NCBI RefSeq assembly: GCF_026230105.1
Contig: NC_079474.1
Span: 29,030,294-29,094,293 of the forward strand
DNA from: Diorhabda sublineata
Lineage: Eukaryota; Arthropoda; Insecta; Coleoptera; Chrysomelidae
Reading direction: 5' to 3'
DNA: 64,000 bases
A program made the translations under genes and the position numbers. Below the pieces are notes generated by a model. It did not search any database and was not told the origin of the DNA. It saw only the letters and a list, made by a program, of their open reading frames with translations. Every line of letters begins with the position of its first letter. Position 1 is the first letter of the stretch. Shown piece after piece: positions 23,118 through 34,800 of the stretch.

Positions 23118-26100
23118 CTAAGTTATTTTTGTCGAATCACATGAGCTCCCATAAAGATCTCTACTTAAACTTGAATTATCTCTACTGGTGTAAGACCTAT
23201 TGTACTTCAAATGGCTCTTCACTAATTGTCCACTAGCTAATGCCGCCATTAACGACAATTCTCCCGCTAATACAGTTCCACATACTATTCTAGCAAGTTG
23301 TTTGGCATTGTCTCCCGGTGAAGTTTCATTGGGACCAGCTACGCCTAATATTTTTAGAGAGGCTTGTTGAGCAGGTAGGATTGTGCCACCTCCAATAGTT
23401 CCTATTTCTATGGAAGGCATTGTGCACGATATATATAGATCCTCGCCATTTTCACCCCAAGGTTCCATAATCGTCAAACAATTACTACTTGAGACATTTT
23501 GTGCAGCATCTTGACCTGTAGCTATAAAGATAGCAGTTACTATATTAGCTGCGTGGGCATTAAAACCACCTAAAAAAGTTTTACTGTATTACCATATCCC
23601 AATAAAAAAGAAATAAACTGTTATAGCATTTATAAAAAAAAAACAATAAAATTAAAAGAAAAACAATTTTTATAACTATGTTCTAATCAAGCCCTATGTT
23701 TTTGTACTAATATGTTTGTGGAGCCTTACCTATACTACCAGCAACTGCTGAGCCAATTAAATTTTTTGAAATATTCAAATCAACCATTGCTGAACTGGTT
23801 GTTTTCAGAACAGATGAAACAACATGATCGGGAATAATCGCTTCACAAACTACAGATTTTCCTCTGCCTTCTATCCAATTTATCCCAGATGGTTTTTTAT
23901 CAGTACATACATTTCCACTTAAACTCAATACTTCCATATCTGGAAAGTGTAATTTCATTGCACTGAGAGCTTTCTCAGTACCTTTCGAGATCATATTCAT
24001 GCCCATTGCATCTCCTGTTTCAGCTACAAATCTAAAAATGTTTAACGACCAATATTGGAAACTTATTTTGAACTTTCAACAACTAATTTAAATAAACAGA
24101 TATTTAAATTCGCCAAAGAAAAATCTTATCTATAATATAGTTTTCGTATGTCACGCCAGGCACTTAATTATTTTCTTTAAAATCGTAGTTAAAACAATAA
24201 TTACAACGTTACATGGTATCAGAAGTGGGATTCTTTTTGTACGGTTTAAATTCTAGTTTTAGGTTTTCAATTAGGTCAATATACTCAAAATCTTTATAAC
24301 AGCCTAACCATTTGAAGATCTTATCTTTACATTCACTTTTCTTCAATGTTTCTACTTGTGCAATAAGTTCTAACTTTTCACAGGTATCTAGTTCTAGGAT
24401 AGGTGTAATCGTTTCTTCAGCTACCTTACAAAATAGCTCTGCTTTACTTAGAACTCCCATTTTATCTTCTGTGTAACTAATTAAATTTTTTGTTCGGCCT
24501 GGCTTGAGACTTGTTCATTTAGTGTCTCAGTAACACTTTGCATTGTCCTCCTGTATCTAGTTTGACAATGAATTTCACTTTACCAACTTGTATTTTTTCT
24601 GTCCAGTCTTTCTCTTCTCTGGTACTTGTAACTTATATTTTCAGAACTATTTGAGTTTTCTTCTAATATATTCAATATATATTTCTTTTTGGGATATTTC
24701 TTCTTAGTGCGGCACATATTGGCAAAGTGTACACTGCACTCTGTACACGGTTTGTTAAATGCTGGATATTCTCTGCATTTATGTTTTGTGCAGTCAAAAT
24801 ATTCATTTTGTTTATTTTGACACCTCATTTCTCACTGCTAATACTTTATCTACTTTATTTCTACCTTAGAACTGTTATAGCTTTGGTCAAGTCTACTTTA
24901 TAAGTAAATTGTCAAATTCGCATTTGCATGCTTGAGTTTTTATGCTAGTTAAAAATTCATTAAATTGTTCATCTTCGTTTTGTACTATTTGGAAAAATAT
25001 ATATCTTTTAAACGTTATATTGTCTTTAAAGATTTGAAAGTTGTTTTTGTCTGCGTCGCTAAGGTTAAAACTGTTGAATATTTAGATTGCTTCAGAGCCT
25101 ATCACTGCCATAAATGTTGCTGCCTGGACTTCAGCAGGCATGTTGATAAGTCTGAGTCGGTTTGTAGATTAGCTGGCAACTTTATTCCAAATACTGCATC
25201 GTTCATAGCCATTTTACAACTTTCTCACATATTTCTTTTATTTTACACGTTTTTCTATAATTTTGAGACCATGTAATTAATGTTGAGTCCTAATATCTAT
25301 TCCAGATATTTTACCAAATATTATACTAACCTAATAAAAAGATAGCGTCCAGCCATATGTGTGGTAGTTTTAAGAAGTCTAGCATATCTACTTGTTGAAT
25401 CAAATGCATTCTTCAAAATCAAAAAATTTTCTTCCTTTTTGGACCATTGTAGTGCTTCTGTGGCAGTTACTATTGATCTAAATCTAATAACAGGTCCTCT
25501 AGTCATACCATCAGCTACTATTCTGCTTTTTACTCCATTTTTTTCAATTGCCCTACAGCCTTCAAACAAAGCAGATGGTTATGTAACTTAAAAATTGAAC
25601 AAAATATCAATAGTTACATTAGTAATTTTTCCCAATAGTCTGCAACACATATTGAAATACGCAAAAATAGTCTGTAAGGTTAAATGAGACAAAATAAAAA
25701 ATTAGTATGAAGATGATAACAAGAAACTATTAGTTATCCGAACAAAGAAACAATTTTATTGAAGACTAGCTGACCCTGCAGATTTCATGCTTTATTACAT
25801 TAGGATACTTTGTTTTCAATTCCTATAGAGCCAATTTAATTAATTCTTTCAAATCACATAAGTCTTCTACCCTATCAATCAATTACATATTTTCTAAACT
25901 CAAACTAAAGAATTTTTAAAATTATTTTTAATATATATATTTCCAAATTAGAAAATAAAAAGGCAAAAAGAATAAATATTTCAAAAATAATACACACAAA
26001 TATAAAAATTGAGGTCTGATAGAATAACAACCAAAAACATGTATCTGCTTACCTCTATTTGTACTAGCTACTAAGCAGCCTTCAGTTGTTGCCATTGGAA

Positions 26101-27852
26101 TGTAGAAACATTTATTGTCTAAAACAAGAGGTCCAGCAATCCCCACAGGTACAGGAACATAACCTATTACATTTTCACAACATGCACCCATTACCTTGCT
26201 GTAATCATAACTCTGATAAGGTAAATAATTAATAGATTCTTTATACTTCAACATATTTTGAAGTATTTGTCTCCTAATTTTAACGCCCCTTGCTGGATTT
26301 TTCAGTGCTTTTTCTAAGGTATATGCAGGAATATGTTTAGTATCTACTAGATTGATAATTTCTTTATCAGAAAGCTCATAAGCTTTATCAGTTCGCAGTA
26401 ACTGCAGACAGTCTTGTAAACTTCGAGTAGAATTTGGTTCTGAAGATTCAAATATTTTTTCAATATCTTCATCAGTTTGGACTTCTACACTACTAGAAAT
26501 CGTTCTTTCTTGCCTTTTTGCCAATCTGTTATCTTTATGTGTATCAACTATAAATTCATTATTGTGTTCAAAATCATCCTTATTTTCGAAATAAATAAAT
26601 TTAACTAACAGAGTTATTAATAACACTAAAATTACTATATGGTCGGCACTTAATGCAAATTGTTTTAATAAAAACCCATAAATTGAACTACTTTCGGTAC
26701 AAGGGGTATCCGTCTTGTTGCCATTAACATCATTAAAGTTTTCTGTTTGTATTGTCCAACGACTGTAAATATGAACTATTGTGAGTACAATAGACATTAT
26801 CAATTTCACTCTCTGGGCAGCTGGATTTGATTTATCTTTCTCATCTACCAGTACATTACTGTCTTCATGTTGCAAGTAATTATCAGTAATTTTACTTAAA
26901 TCCAACATTAGAGCAAGACATGCTGGATAAAATGATAATAAAATAACATAATTAACAATTACTGACATACAAGCAAAATAGGAAAGCATTTCTAAGCGGT
27001 GAACACCAGATAGTGTACCCATTCCTATTACCAACGTTTCTACAATAGTATCCAAAGTTATAGTAGGTCCCAAAACTGCAACTCCCCGTGATATATTAGT
27101 TTTAATTTCACTTTGATTGGATGCAGAGAGTGCATATTGAGCCAATTTGGCAGCTTTTGACATATCAATCATCAATAAAAAGAAGAATAAAGCATCTTTT
27201 AAATCTGATAATTCAATGTGGAGTGTATTTAGTACTGCAGATGTAAAAACAAAGCTTGAAAATACAACAAAAAGTCCAGCAAAACCTAAAACAAAAAGGT
27301 GATTCATAGAATCCTGTTTTTCTTCCAGACAAAATAACTGAATTAATGTCTTTTCATACAAATATTAGACAACTATTTTATTTATCTGATTATTGGGTAA
27401 GCAAAAAATTATTTGTTCTCAATCAAAATATGAAAATGTTTAGATAAAGATCAAATTAAAAGGACACAACAGTTTTTACCTGTTATCTTTAAAACTAATT
27501 TTTTATCAAATGATCTAAAATCGCGAGTTTTTATCAAGAAAATCAAATATAATGATCTAAGAAGTGAAAATTTGCAGAAAATTATTAGAAAACTTATAAT
27601 TATTTTCATAAAATGTAAGTTGAAAATAAAATATTTTGTCTGAGTAGAATATTTTACATTGAAAGTTAGAATTTAATAGTAGATTGATTGCTATTTGGGA
27701 TAAATCATTATTAATTGTACAATGATTAATTATTTTCTATATATTTAGAAAAGTTCAAAACATTTTTAAAATGCATGTGGGAAATATCAATCAGAGCATT
27801 TTAATTTTGTTTTAATATAGGTATTTATTAAAAATTAATTTAAAAATTATAT

Positions 27853-27933
<81 letters not shown>

Positions 27934-28699
27934 TTATATATATATACACATATATATTTATTGAAAATAGGTAATTATAATTTATGTATTTATACCTATT
28001 TGATTGGAGTGCTAGGTATGAAAGTATTGAGGAAGGAATTGTAAGTACAATAGACATTATCAATTTCACTCTTTGGGCAGTTGCATTTGAGGATTTGATT
28101 TATCTTTCTTAGATATCATAAAGTAGATAAACGTCTCAATAAATAAGTTACTGATAAAAAACTATAAAATTATTATTCTTATAAGAGAATATGCCATAAA
28201 TTTTTCACTTTTTTTTAAATTTCAAAAATATTGTATGAATTAATATTTTGTATTCATAATGTCACATGAATATTTTTTGGTAATTAATAAAATTCCCCAA
28301 AGTAGTACAAAAGCAATCAACAGCAGAAACAATTAGTGATACATTATTATGTTCAACAACTTAACTACACTATAAAATTAATGAGCGAAACATTTTTTTC
28401 TGAATTTAATACTAACCTAAAATATATTTTGATCCTAATTTCTGCAGATTTCTAAATTGATGATAGCTGTAAAGAATAGCAAGACATCTAATTATTGTCA
28501 TTACTACTATATCGGCAGCTACAAAATGGTCTTCGGTGCATGTAGTACATGATGAAGATAACGTATTAGGTTTTATTGTATGGGGTTTATCCAATGTTAA
28601 AAAACATGTCGTAAATGCTATAATAGTAAAAATAACTTCCCATGGATGCGTAGCACATAATTCTCCATATAAAGAAAATATCTTATACATTATCAACAT
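23118..28699 (-). CDS. HMGCR: 3-hydroxy-3-methylglutaryl-CoA reductase (NADPH)
   Basis: The enzyme reduces HMG-CoA to mevalonate at the ER membrane, feeding isoprenoids and, in insects, juvenile hormone. Coding exons are 28699-28417, 27285-26053, 25559-25331, 24031-23730 and 23569-23118. All junctions keep frame and the sum is 2499 nt (832 residues plus stop). The start MLIMYKIFSLYGELCATHPW matches the family N-terminus. The membrane domain is residues 1 to about 320, followed by a linker and then the catalytic domain. Visible catalytic residues are Glu496 (TTEGCLVAS), Lys627 (TDKKPSGINW), Asp703 (GQDAAQN) and His802 (LVKSHLKYNRS). Ser808 sits six residues after the His, where AMPK acts in mammals. 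The ENVIGYVPVPVGIAGP substrate loop is intact. The vertebrate Insig-binding YIYF is YSYH here, in keeping with insects being sterol auxotrophs. Introns carry a gypsy remnant, a TA microsatellite and a copy of part of exon 2. The gene is head-to-head with RpS17. Confidence 0.97.
24200..24830 (-). mobile_element. Ty3/gypsy LTR-retrotransposon gag-pol fragment
   Basis: The fragment lies in HMGCR intron 3, on the same strand as the gene. The frame at 24828-24580 has a zinc-knuckle-like Cys/His region (CTKHKCREYPAFNKPCTECS, HFANMCRTKK). Next, around 24580-24520, a short aspartic-protease-like block with the DTG triad follows (VKLDTGGQC). The frame at 24460-24209 resembles the protease-to-RT linker (LGCYKDFEYIDLIENLKLEF). 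The pieces lie in different frames with stops, and no LTRs or RT core were seen. It is a dead relic. Confidence 0.65.
27850..27958. repeat. (TA)n microsatellite in HMGCR intron 1
   Basis: A long TA/AT run, slightly interrupted at its right side (TTTATTTATATA, ACACATATA). It lies directly next to the copied HMGCR exon 2 fragment. Confidence 0.95.
28041..28110 (-). pseudogene. copy of part of HMGCR exon 2 inside intron 1
   Basis: About 70 bases match exon 2 at 26781-26842 with few changes, including the segment coding QRVKLIMSIVLTI and the following KSNP region. The copy has a small insertion (GAGGATTTGATT region) and no flanking exon structure, so it is not a usable alternative exon as seen. 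It sits next to the TA microsatellite. Confidence 0.75.
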
Positions 28700-29044
28700 G
28701 CAATAATTTTTTCTGTATGCACATAATATATATAAAATTTAAATTGTATAACTATTAAATGATGTAACCAGAATCGACTCAATTGTCATAAGATTCTGCT
28801 ATGACGTTCAAAAAGTGAATGAAAAATCATTGCCAACCTTTAGAATGTATTTAATTTTTCAGTAGATTACTAGGTATATTCATCCAATTAGGGTTTGTTC
28901 TTTGGTAAAGTCAGAACTTGTTTTCCCATTTTTATATCATTTTTTAAATGTTGTGACCGCTTTTGGCTGTTACATACAAAATAATTGAATAAGATGTTGG
29001 TATTCATACTTATGTGTCAATTGTCATGTATCACCAGCGCCACC
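28700..29044. promoter_or_regulatory. divergent HMGCR / RpS17 promoter interval
   Basis: This stretch separates the HMGCR start codon (minus strand) from the presumed RpS17 transcription start (plus strand). Both genes must be driven from here unless HMGCR has a far upstream untranslated exon. A pyrimidine tract (CCTTTCCTTCTTTTT) just at 29044-29058 fits a ribosomal protein TOP start. I see no clear TATA box. Confidence 0.5.
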
Positions 29045-29110
29045 TTTCCTTCTTTTTGAAGGAGTCGATTCTTTAGACCACGTTTTCCTAATCAAAGTTT
29101 TTAACTTTTG
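29045..29110 (+). other. RpS17 5' untranslated exon
   Basis: Starts near a polypyrimidine TOP-like tract and ends at TTTTG before GTAAGTTT. The next exon begins after TATTTTAG at 29223, five bases before the ATG. A short non-coding first exon is typical of insect ribosomal protein genes. Confidence 0.6.
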
Positions 29111-29227
29111 GTAAGTTTATATTTATTTTTCAAAGAATATGTTGAATATTTGATACCTAATAGCGACACTTTTTATTAATACATATAATTTGACCAGTTA
29201 CTTATATTTTTAAATATTTTAGAAAAC

Positions 29228-29903
29228 ATGGGTCGTGTACGTACAAAGACAGTGAAAAAAGCTTCTAAAGTAATTATTGAAAAGTACTACACTCGCCTGA
29301 CATTAGATTTCCACACCAATAAACGTATTTGTGAGGAAATTGCTATTATTCCCACAAAACCCCTTCGTAACAAAATTGCCGGATTTGTTACACATTTGAT
29401 GAAACGTCTCAGACATTCTCAAGTGAGTTATATATCTGTATGCTGTGTAATTTTTTTATATTTGAATAATATTATTATATATTTATATTTGAATAATATT
29501 ATTTGAAGTATAGCTATTTAATATATTTTGGGTTTTATTGATAAAACATTTACCTACAGAAAAATGTTAGGTTTTCTTTGGTTTTGATGTATAATTTGAT
29601 TTTGATTGAAAACTTTTTTTTGAGTAATTCTTATGTATAAGGAATCATTTTGACCTAATTAATAACTACTAAGCAGTGTAAGTTATTTGTTATGTTTTAC
29701 AGGTACGTGGAATTTCTATTAAATTACAAGAAGAAGAACGTGAAAGACGTGATAACTATGTACCAGAAGTTTCTGCTCTGGAACACGACATTATTGAAGT
29801 TGATCCAGACACCAAGGAAATGTTGAAAATGCTGGATTTCAATAACATTAATGGTCTTCAACTCACACAACCTGCTACAAATACATTCAATAGGCGTTCT
29901 TAA
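29228..29903 (+). CDS. RpS17: 40S ribosomal protein S17 (eS17)
   Basis: A structural protein of the small ribosomal subunit. Coding exons are 29228-29422 and 29703-29903, joined in phase 0 (CAA before GTGAGT; ACAG before GTACGT). Together they encode 131 residues, the usual insect eS17 length. Recognisable blocks are MGRVRTKTVKKASKVIIEKY at the N-terminus, NKRICEEIAIIPTKPLRNKI, and VRGISIKLQEEERERRDNYV opening the second exon. The C-terminal part has DFNNINGLQLTQP and ends in Ser before TAA. The intron at 29423-29702 is AT-rich and simple. The sequence is intact. Confidence 0.98.
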
Positions 29904-29925
29904 GGTTTTATAACGTAATTGACTA

Positions 29926-29936
29926 AATAAAATAAA
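29926..29936 (+). terminator. RpS17 polyadenylation signals
   Basis: Two overlapping AATAAA hexamers about 25 bases after the stop codon, giving a very short 3' untranslated region as expected for a ribosomal protein gene. Confidence 0.75.
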
Positions 29937-29944
29937 TACAAAGT

Positions 29945-31140
29945 GTTTTTAGATATGTTTATTTATTGACATTTAATCTTGAAATATAAGGGATAATTAA
30001 TAATAGTACTTTATATTTTGGGGCTTTTTGTTGTTTACCATATAGGATAAACCTTACTTTGGACAAAACTAAAACTATTTGCCCTACCAAGTATCTGTTT
30101 TCCACCTAAAAGGGTCTTGGGGTTCATACTTTTGCTGGACCTAAAATATGTAGTCTATAAATAATATGAATATGGGAAAAATTATTGTTGATATAACAAC
30201 TAAAAATTTTCAGTCATTATCTTAATCTACTTTGCCCTTTTTGAGAAGCCGCTACTGGTTTTTGATCATCTTAATATTTTTCTAGTAAATAATTGATTAA
30301 TAGAGTTTAAATATTGTTTCAATGTGTTATTAATAATAATTTAGTTGATTATTTTAATATTGGAAAAATATTTTTGTAAAGAATTCATGTTTTACAATAC
30401 CTTGCAATACATGTTTATGTCCTAAAGAAATCTTCTTCGGCATAATGTACCTAGAATAATAGAAAGTGAACAGTGAAATTATTTTTGGCAACTTGTATCA
30501 AATAATTTTTATTTAAAAAACTTATGCAAATTATCAGATTTTTTTATCACACAAAATTAATTTGCCAGAAGCGGCTCCAATCGGGCGATAGGATTGCAAT
30601 CTGATATTTTTTATGTAACAATAAGACAGTTAAATAAAACATGTCTTAGATAAAGTCTGTTCTAAAGTATGGGGCGTAAATTCATTGTTAAGCGAACGTC
30701 CGCGAGACAGACAAACGAGACATTTTTCTTATTTTAACGATAGAAATATTATAAATGTCATTTGTACGCCTGCAGTCATTTATTTTTCTTAGATTTTTTT
30801 ATTCAACCTAACCTAACCATTTTGCTCCTTACAGTTTACTCAGGAACAGTCATTTATTTCTACTATATCATCACCAGCAAGTTTGACGTGTCTAATTCTG
30901 GACGTAAATCTACGTTTTAAATGGCCTCAAAATTATAATTAAACTTTTTATCTCATCCTGGTGGTTTACCAGTCTTTCTACTATGAAACCGTACATTGCA
31001 AAACCATATGATTACCTATCTATAGTCTCATTAAAATCTGGTAAGTTTCCAGTGATATGGTAATCTGGACGAGTTTGTCCCATATTTCAAAAGGATAATA
31101 AGAACAAATAAAACATAGGGGTGAACAGCTTCAGGAAGAA
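29945..31140. other. intergenic stretch after RpS17
   Basis: No coding frame recognised. It contains two CCTAA units near 30812. I see no transposon end or structured element. Confidence 0.4.
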
Positions 31141-31149
31141 ATTTTCAAT

Positions 31150-31660
31150 TTACTTTGTTAGATTTGGAAAACCTAAAAAATGCCGTAAGCATTGATAAAA
31201 GCAATTATATTATCCATTCACAAAAAGGGGGACAAAACATCGTGTGAAAATTATAGAGGAATATGAATACAAAATATTCACATCAATTTTGAAAAGAAGA
31301 TTAGAGATAAATGCAGAAAAATTGTTAGGAGAGTACCAAGGAGGGTTCAGAATATTACAAGAACTAGAAATTCCAAACTAATTCAACTAGTTAAGATGAT
31401 ATTAGAGGACACAACAGAGTAAAAATTGATAACAAGAAAAGTAAATTTTAAAAACAACAAGGATTAAGACAATACGACCCTATATCAACGGTACTATTTA
31501 ATCTAGCTTTGGAAAACATAATAAGAAGAACCAGTATCAACAGAAAGGGCATCATGCTGATGATGTGGCGTTGATAGCAAGACACAGAAACCACAAAACA
31601 ACTAATAATAGCAGCAGAGAATGATGAGATAAGATTTTGAAGCTTTCTAGCATCAACTAA
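31150..31660 (+). mobile_element. degenerate non-LTR reverse transcriptase fragment
   Basis: The plus strand shows scattered RT finger and palm blocks in shifting frames: KIFTSILKRRLEINAEKLLG, then EYQGGF, then an LFNLALENIIRR stretch followed by a decayed DDVAL region. Indels and stops are frequent. The blocks match RTE-like elements. It lies about 200 bases past the stop of the minus-strand membrane protein gene. Confidence 0.7.
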
Positions 31661-31746
31661 TCGTACAATAAAAGATATTTTATAATTTTTTGACTTATGA
31701 CACTATTTTATTGATGTGACATAAAGAAGTTGTGAGAAATAAGAAA

Positions 31747-31752
31747 TTTATT
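31747..31752 (-). terminator. candidate polyadenylation signal of the membrane protein gene
   Basis: AATAAA on the minus strand about 130 bases after the stop at 31879. Confidence 0.4.
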
Positions 31753-31878
31753 GTTTACTAGTGATACATACATGAAATATAAATTGTAGATCTTGTAATA
31801 AATGAAAAACTAACTAAATCTTCAAATGTGTCTGGGTAATTTCTGTATTTAATTTTAGCACTTAAACAGATACCTTTT

Positions 31879-34800
31879 TTAGTTATTTTGTACAGCGGGT
31901 AGAGAAACACATCTACCAGTATCTACCAAGACAAAACTTGTAATGCTTATAATATACATGACTGTTCTTACCGGTATGGACAAGATATCTCCTAGAGTTC
32001 TAAAAAGCTTCGTTATAATATAAATTAATCCTCCTCCTATAAATTTAATGTACGATTTAACTGAAGATTCGGGAACTTCTCGGGGTTTGAAGAAAACTTG
32101 CAGTACATTGTTACCATATATTATGTAAATTAGTAATGATGCTAAAAGAATTCCACAAGCAGCGCCCATTACAGATAAAACAATTAGGCATTCGACTGGA
32201 AATACTGAAATTAAATGTCCAATTATTATAATTCCTAGGGTGTTAAATTTTATTTTAGGAAAAAAATAAAGAAATTATGTTGATTAAAATTAAAAGAAAA
32301 TTTGACAACAGTGTGCTACATTTTTCTCGAGCCTCGCTTTTGTTAACTTCAGTTAAAATATTATTATTTAACTAAATTTTCCATTTATTTAAAATGTGAT
32401 TGAATAGGGAGGCCTTTCTCGCAAAAATGATACCTATTTTCTCTATAATATTTGACCCTCATCATATTTTAGGTTTCACTTTAATACTCTTTACAATTCA
32501 GGCACAATTTTACAACCTAGAGTAAACTTGGAGATTAACTAGAGGCAAAATTATGAACTAATCTCTAGTTTAAACCAATCATTTACTATGCTGATCTATT
32601 TCACAGGTCACAATAGGGTATATGAAAATGGTGAAAAATTAATTAATCAAGTATATTGATTAATATTCACCCCTAAAAGTCTAAGAAATTTCTAAAACGG
32701 CCATTTTTGTTATGAGTTTAATGCTTAACAACTATAATTCTGTGGTCAACAGAAAAAGAAGAATTTAACATATGTTTTTTTGAAGTTAGTAAATCATAGA
32801 ATGTAATAACGTGTGTATTCACCCTTAACAATTTTTTTTCATTTTTTGTTGAAAACCAAGATTATAATGAATGATATTCATTAAAGTTCAACATTGGATC
32901 ATGTGATCAGAAAAATTGCGAATGACGTCACTGTATAGTGAACGCGCGATGTTGTCCGATTCATTAATTAATTTTCTTGTGGTTTACAGATGAATTGATG
33001 GATTCATACCTAAATTAATTGTGCTTTGTGTAATTTATTGTCTATTAAAATAAATAAGTATAAAGCCAAATTTCATATTATTTAGTTGTTGAGGACGTCA
33101 TAAATCAGGTTTCAAGGTTATTGAAAATATTATATGACAGCAACAATTTGTAATAATTATCCTACATACCCTTAGAAAAGAAACTTTTCTTTTTTATAAA
33201 CAAGGAATCTAATTCACTGCCTTCGTCATACAAATACGTTTGCGCATCAAAATTGTCAGTACTATTATAATTTTGCATGCTCCCTTTTCTAGAAAATACC
33301 GGTATAGTCCACGATCTCTTCCAACAGGGCATTTTCAATATGGAATATTTTTCTTTCAGACGGGGATCCACAGACATAGTTAAATGCTCTTTCCTGAAAA
33401 TAATAATTATTTTTGTACACCTTTATTGTGGATAATAATTAAAAGAAGGTAAATTAACAAAGTTTAAAAATAAATCTATAGTTTTGTCCGCGATTCTAGT
33501 CTAGAATCGATACCGAATCAGTTTGAAACCAATTTCGGATTGTTCTAATGCGCATTTCGAATATATTGCGGGTGTTGAATTAACGCGAACGATGAGCAAC
33601 CCAACAACAAAACCCCGAGATCTGCTATAACTGATTCGTAATTAATAATTAAGTGAGTCGATGTAATCCCCAAGAACGGAACTGTTACTAAAAATCAGAA
33701 CTGAGCCAATCGCGAACGATAAATTTGAAAGTGTGTACGCGATCGGCCACGAGTCGGACTTGATCCACGAACAACGCTGATAGAATCGATTCCGAATCAG
33801 TTGGTAACTAATTTAGGATTGCTGTAATGCCCATGATTGATTACGAACCCATTCAGTATGTTGATTTACCGTGAACGTAATCGATGGGATCCGCAAACTT
33901 AGGAAAATTCTTAAAAATTCAGAGCTAAGTGATCCACGAATGACAAATTGGAAAGTACGCATGCGATCGGTTCATAACTGATTTTTAATCAGCCCCACGA
34001 ACAAAGTTAATAAACACTCGTTTCCAATTCTCTATTTATTTTATCAATGATAGAAGTTAACCCAGCGATTCTCAAGCTTTTGTTATTGTAGCCTCGTTTT
34101 CTTATATGAAAAATATTGCGCCTTTCCAATTCAATTTGGTTAGTTTACTCCGCGAATTACTACATATGGTATCCGCGTATTACCTTCCCCCAAAAGCCTG
34201 CAATGTAGTAAAAAATTATCTATTTTATCCACAAAAAACTAAGAAGGCGGAGCCAATGAGTCATATATACATAGACTCCTTACACTTTAAGGTCCATTGT
34301 CAGTGTTGCAGGTTTTCTGTAACTGGTGGTGAGCTGGTTCACCAGTTAAATGACCGACGATGAGGATCTAACTAAGTCATCAAATAATTCCTCGAAATTT
34401 GGATAAATATAATAATTTATATTTAATTAATTTAATTGATAATTATTTTAAATTACTTGATACTTACGATTGACGTCCATTTTCATATGGAGTATCAACA
34501 ACACATTGTGTGGAACTAAAAACAAACCCTTATTAATTAAGGAGGGAAAAGAGGAAAATCTGCAGTGACGTGCTATAAGTTTTTAATAAACAAATCTATT
34601 TGCTAGCAAGTGTTTCCTATTATCAATAAATTGTCTAGAAATTAAATGTAAATCACTTTCATCCTTAGAAAAACCTCCCTAGTGTCTAGGGTATATGTAA
34701 ATCAACACTGCTTTCTTTTGAACTTCTTTTATATGTATATTTATTTTGATTTGTTCTAATTGTGGGAATTTCACTAAAATCGGTTTTTTTATGATAAAAT

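Noticed and set aside
27812..28069. Minus-strand frame with KLIMSIVLTI and IY repeats
   Set aside because: Not a gene; it is the copied HMGCR exon 2 fragment running into the TA microsatellite.
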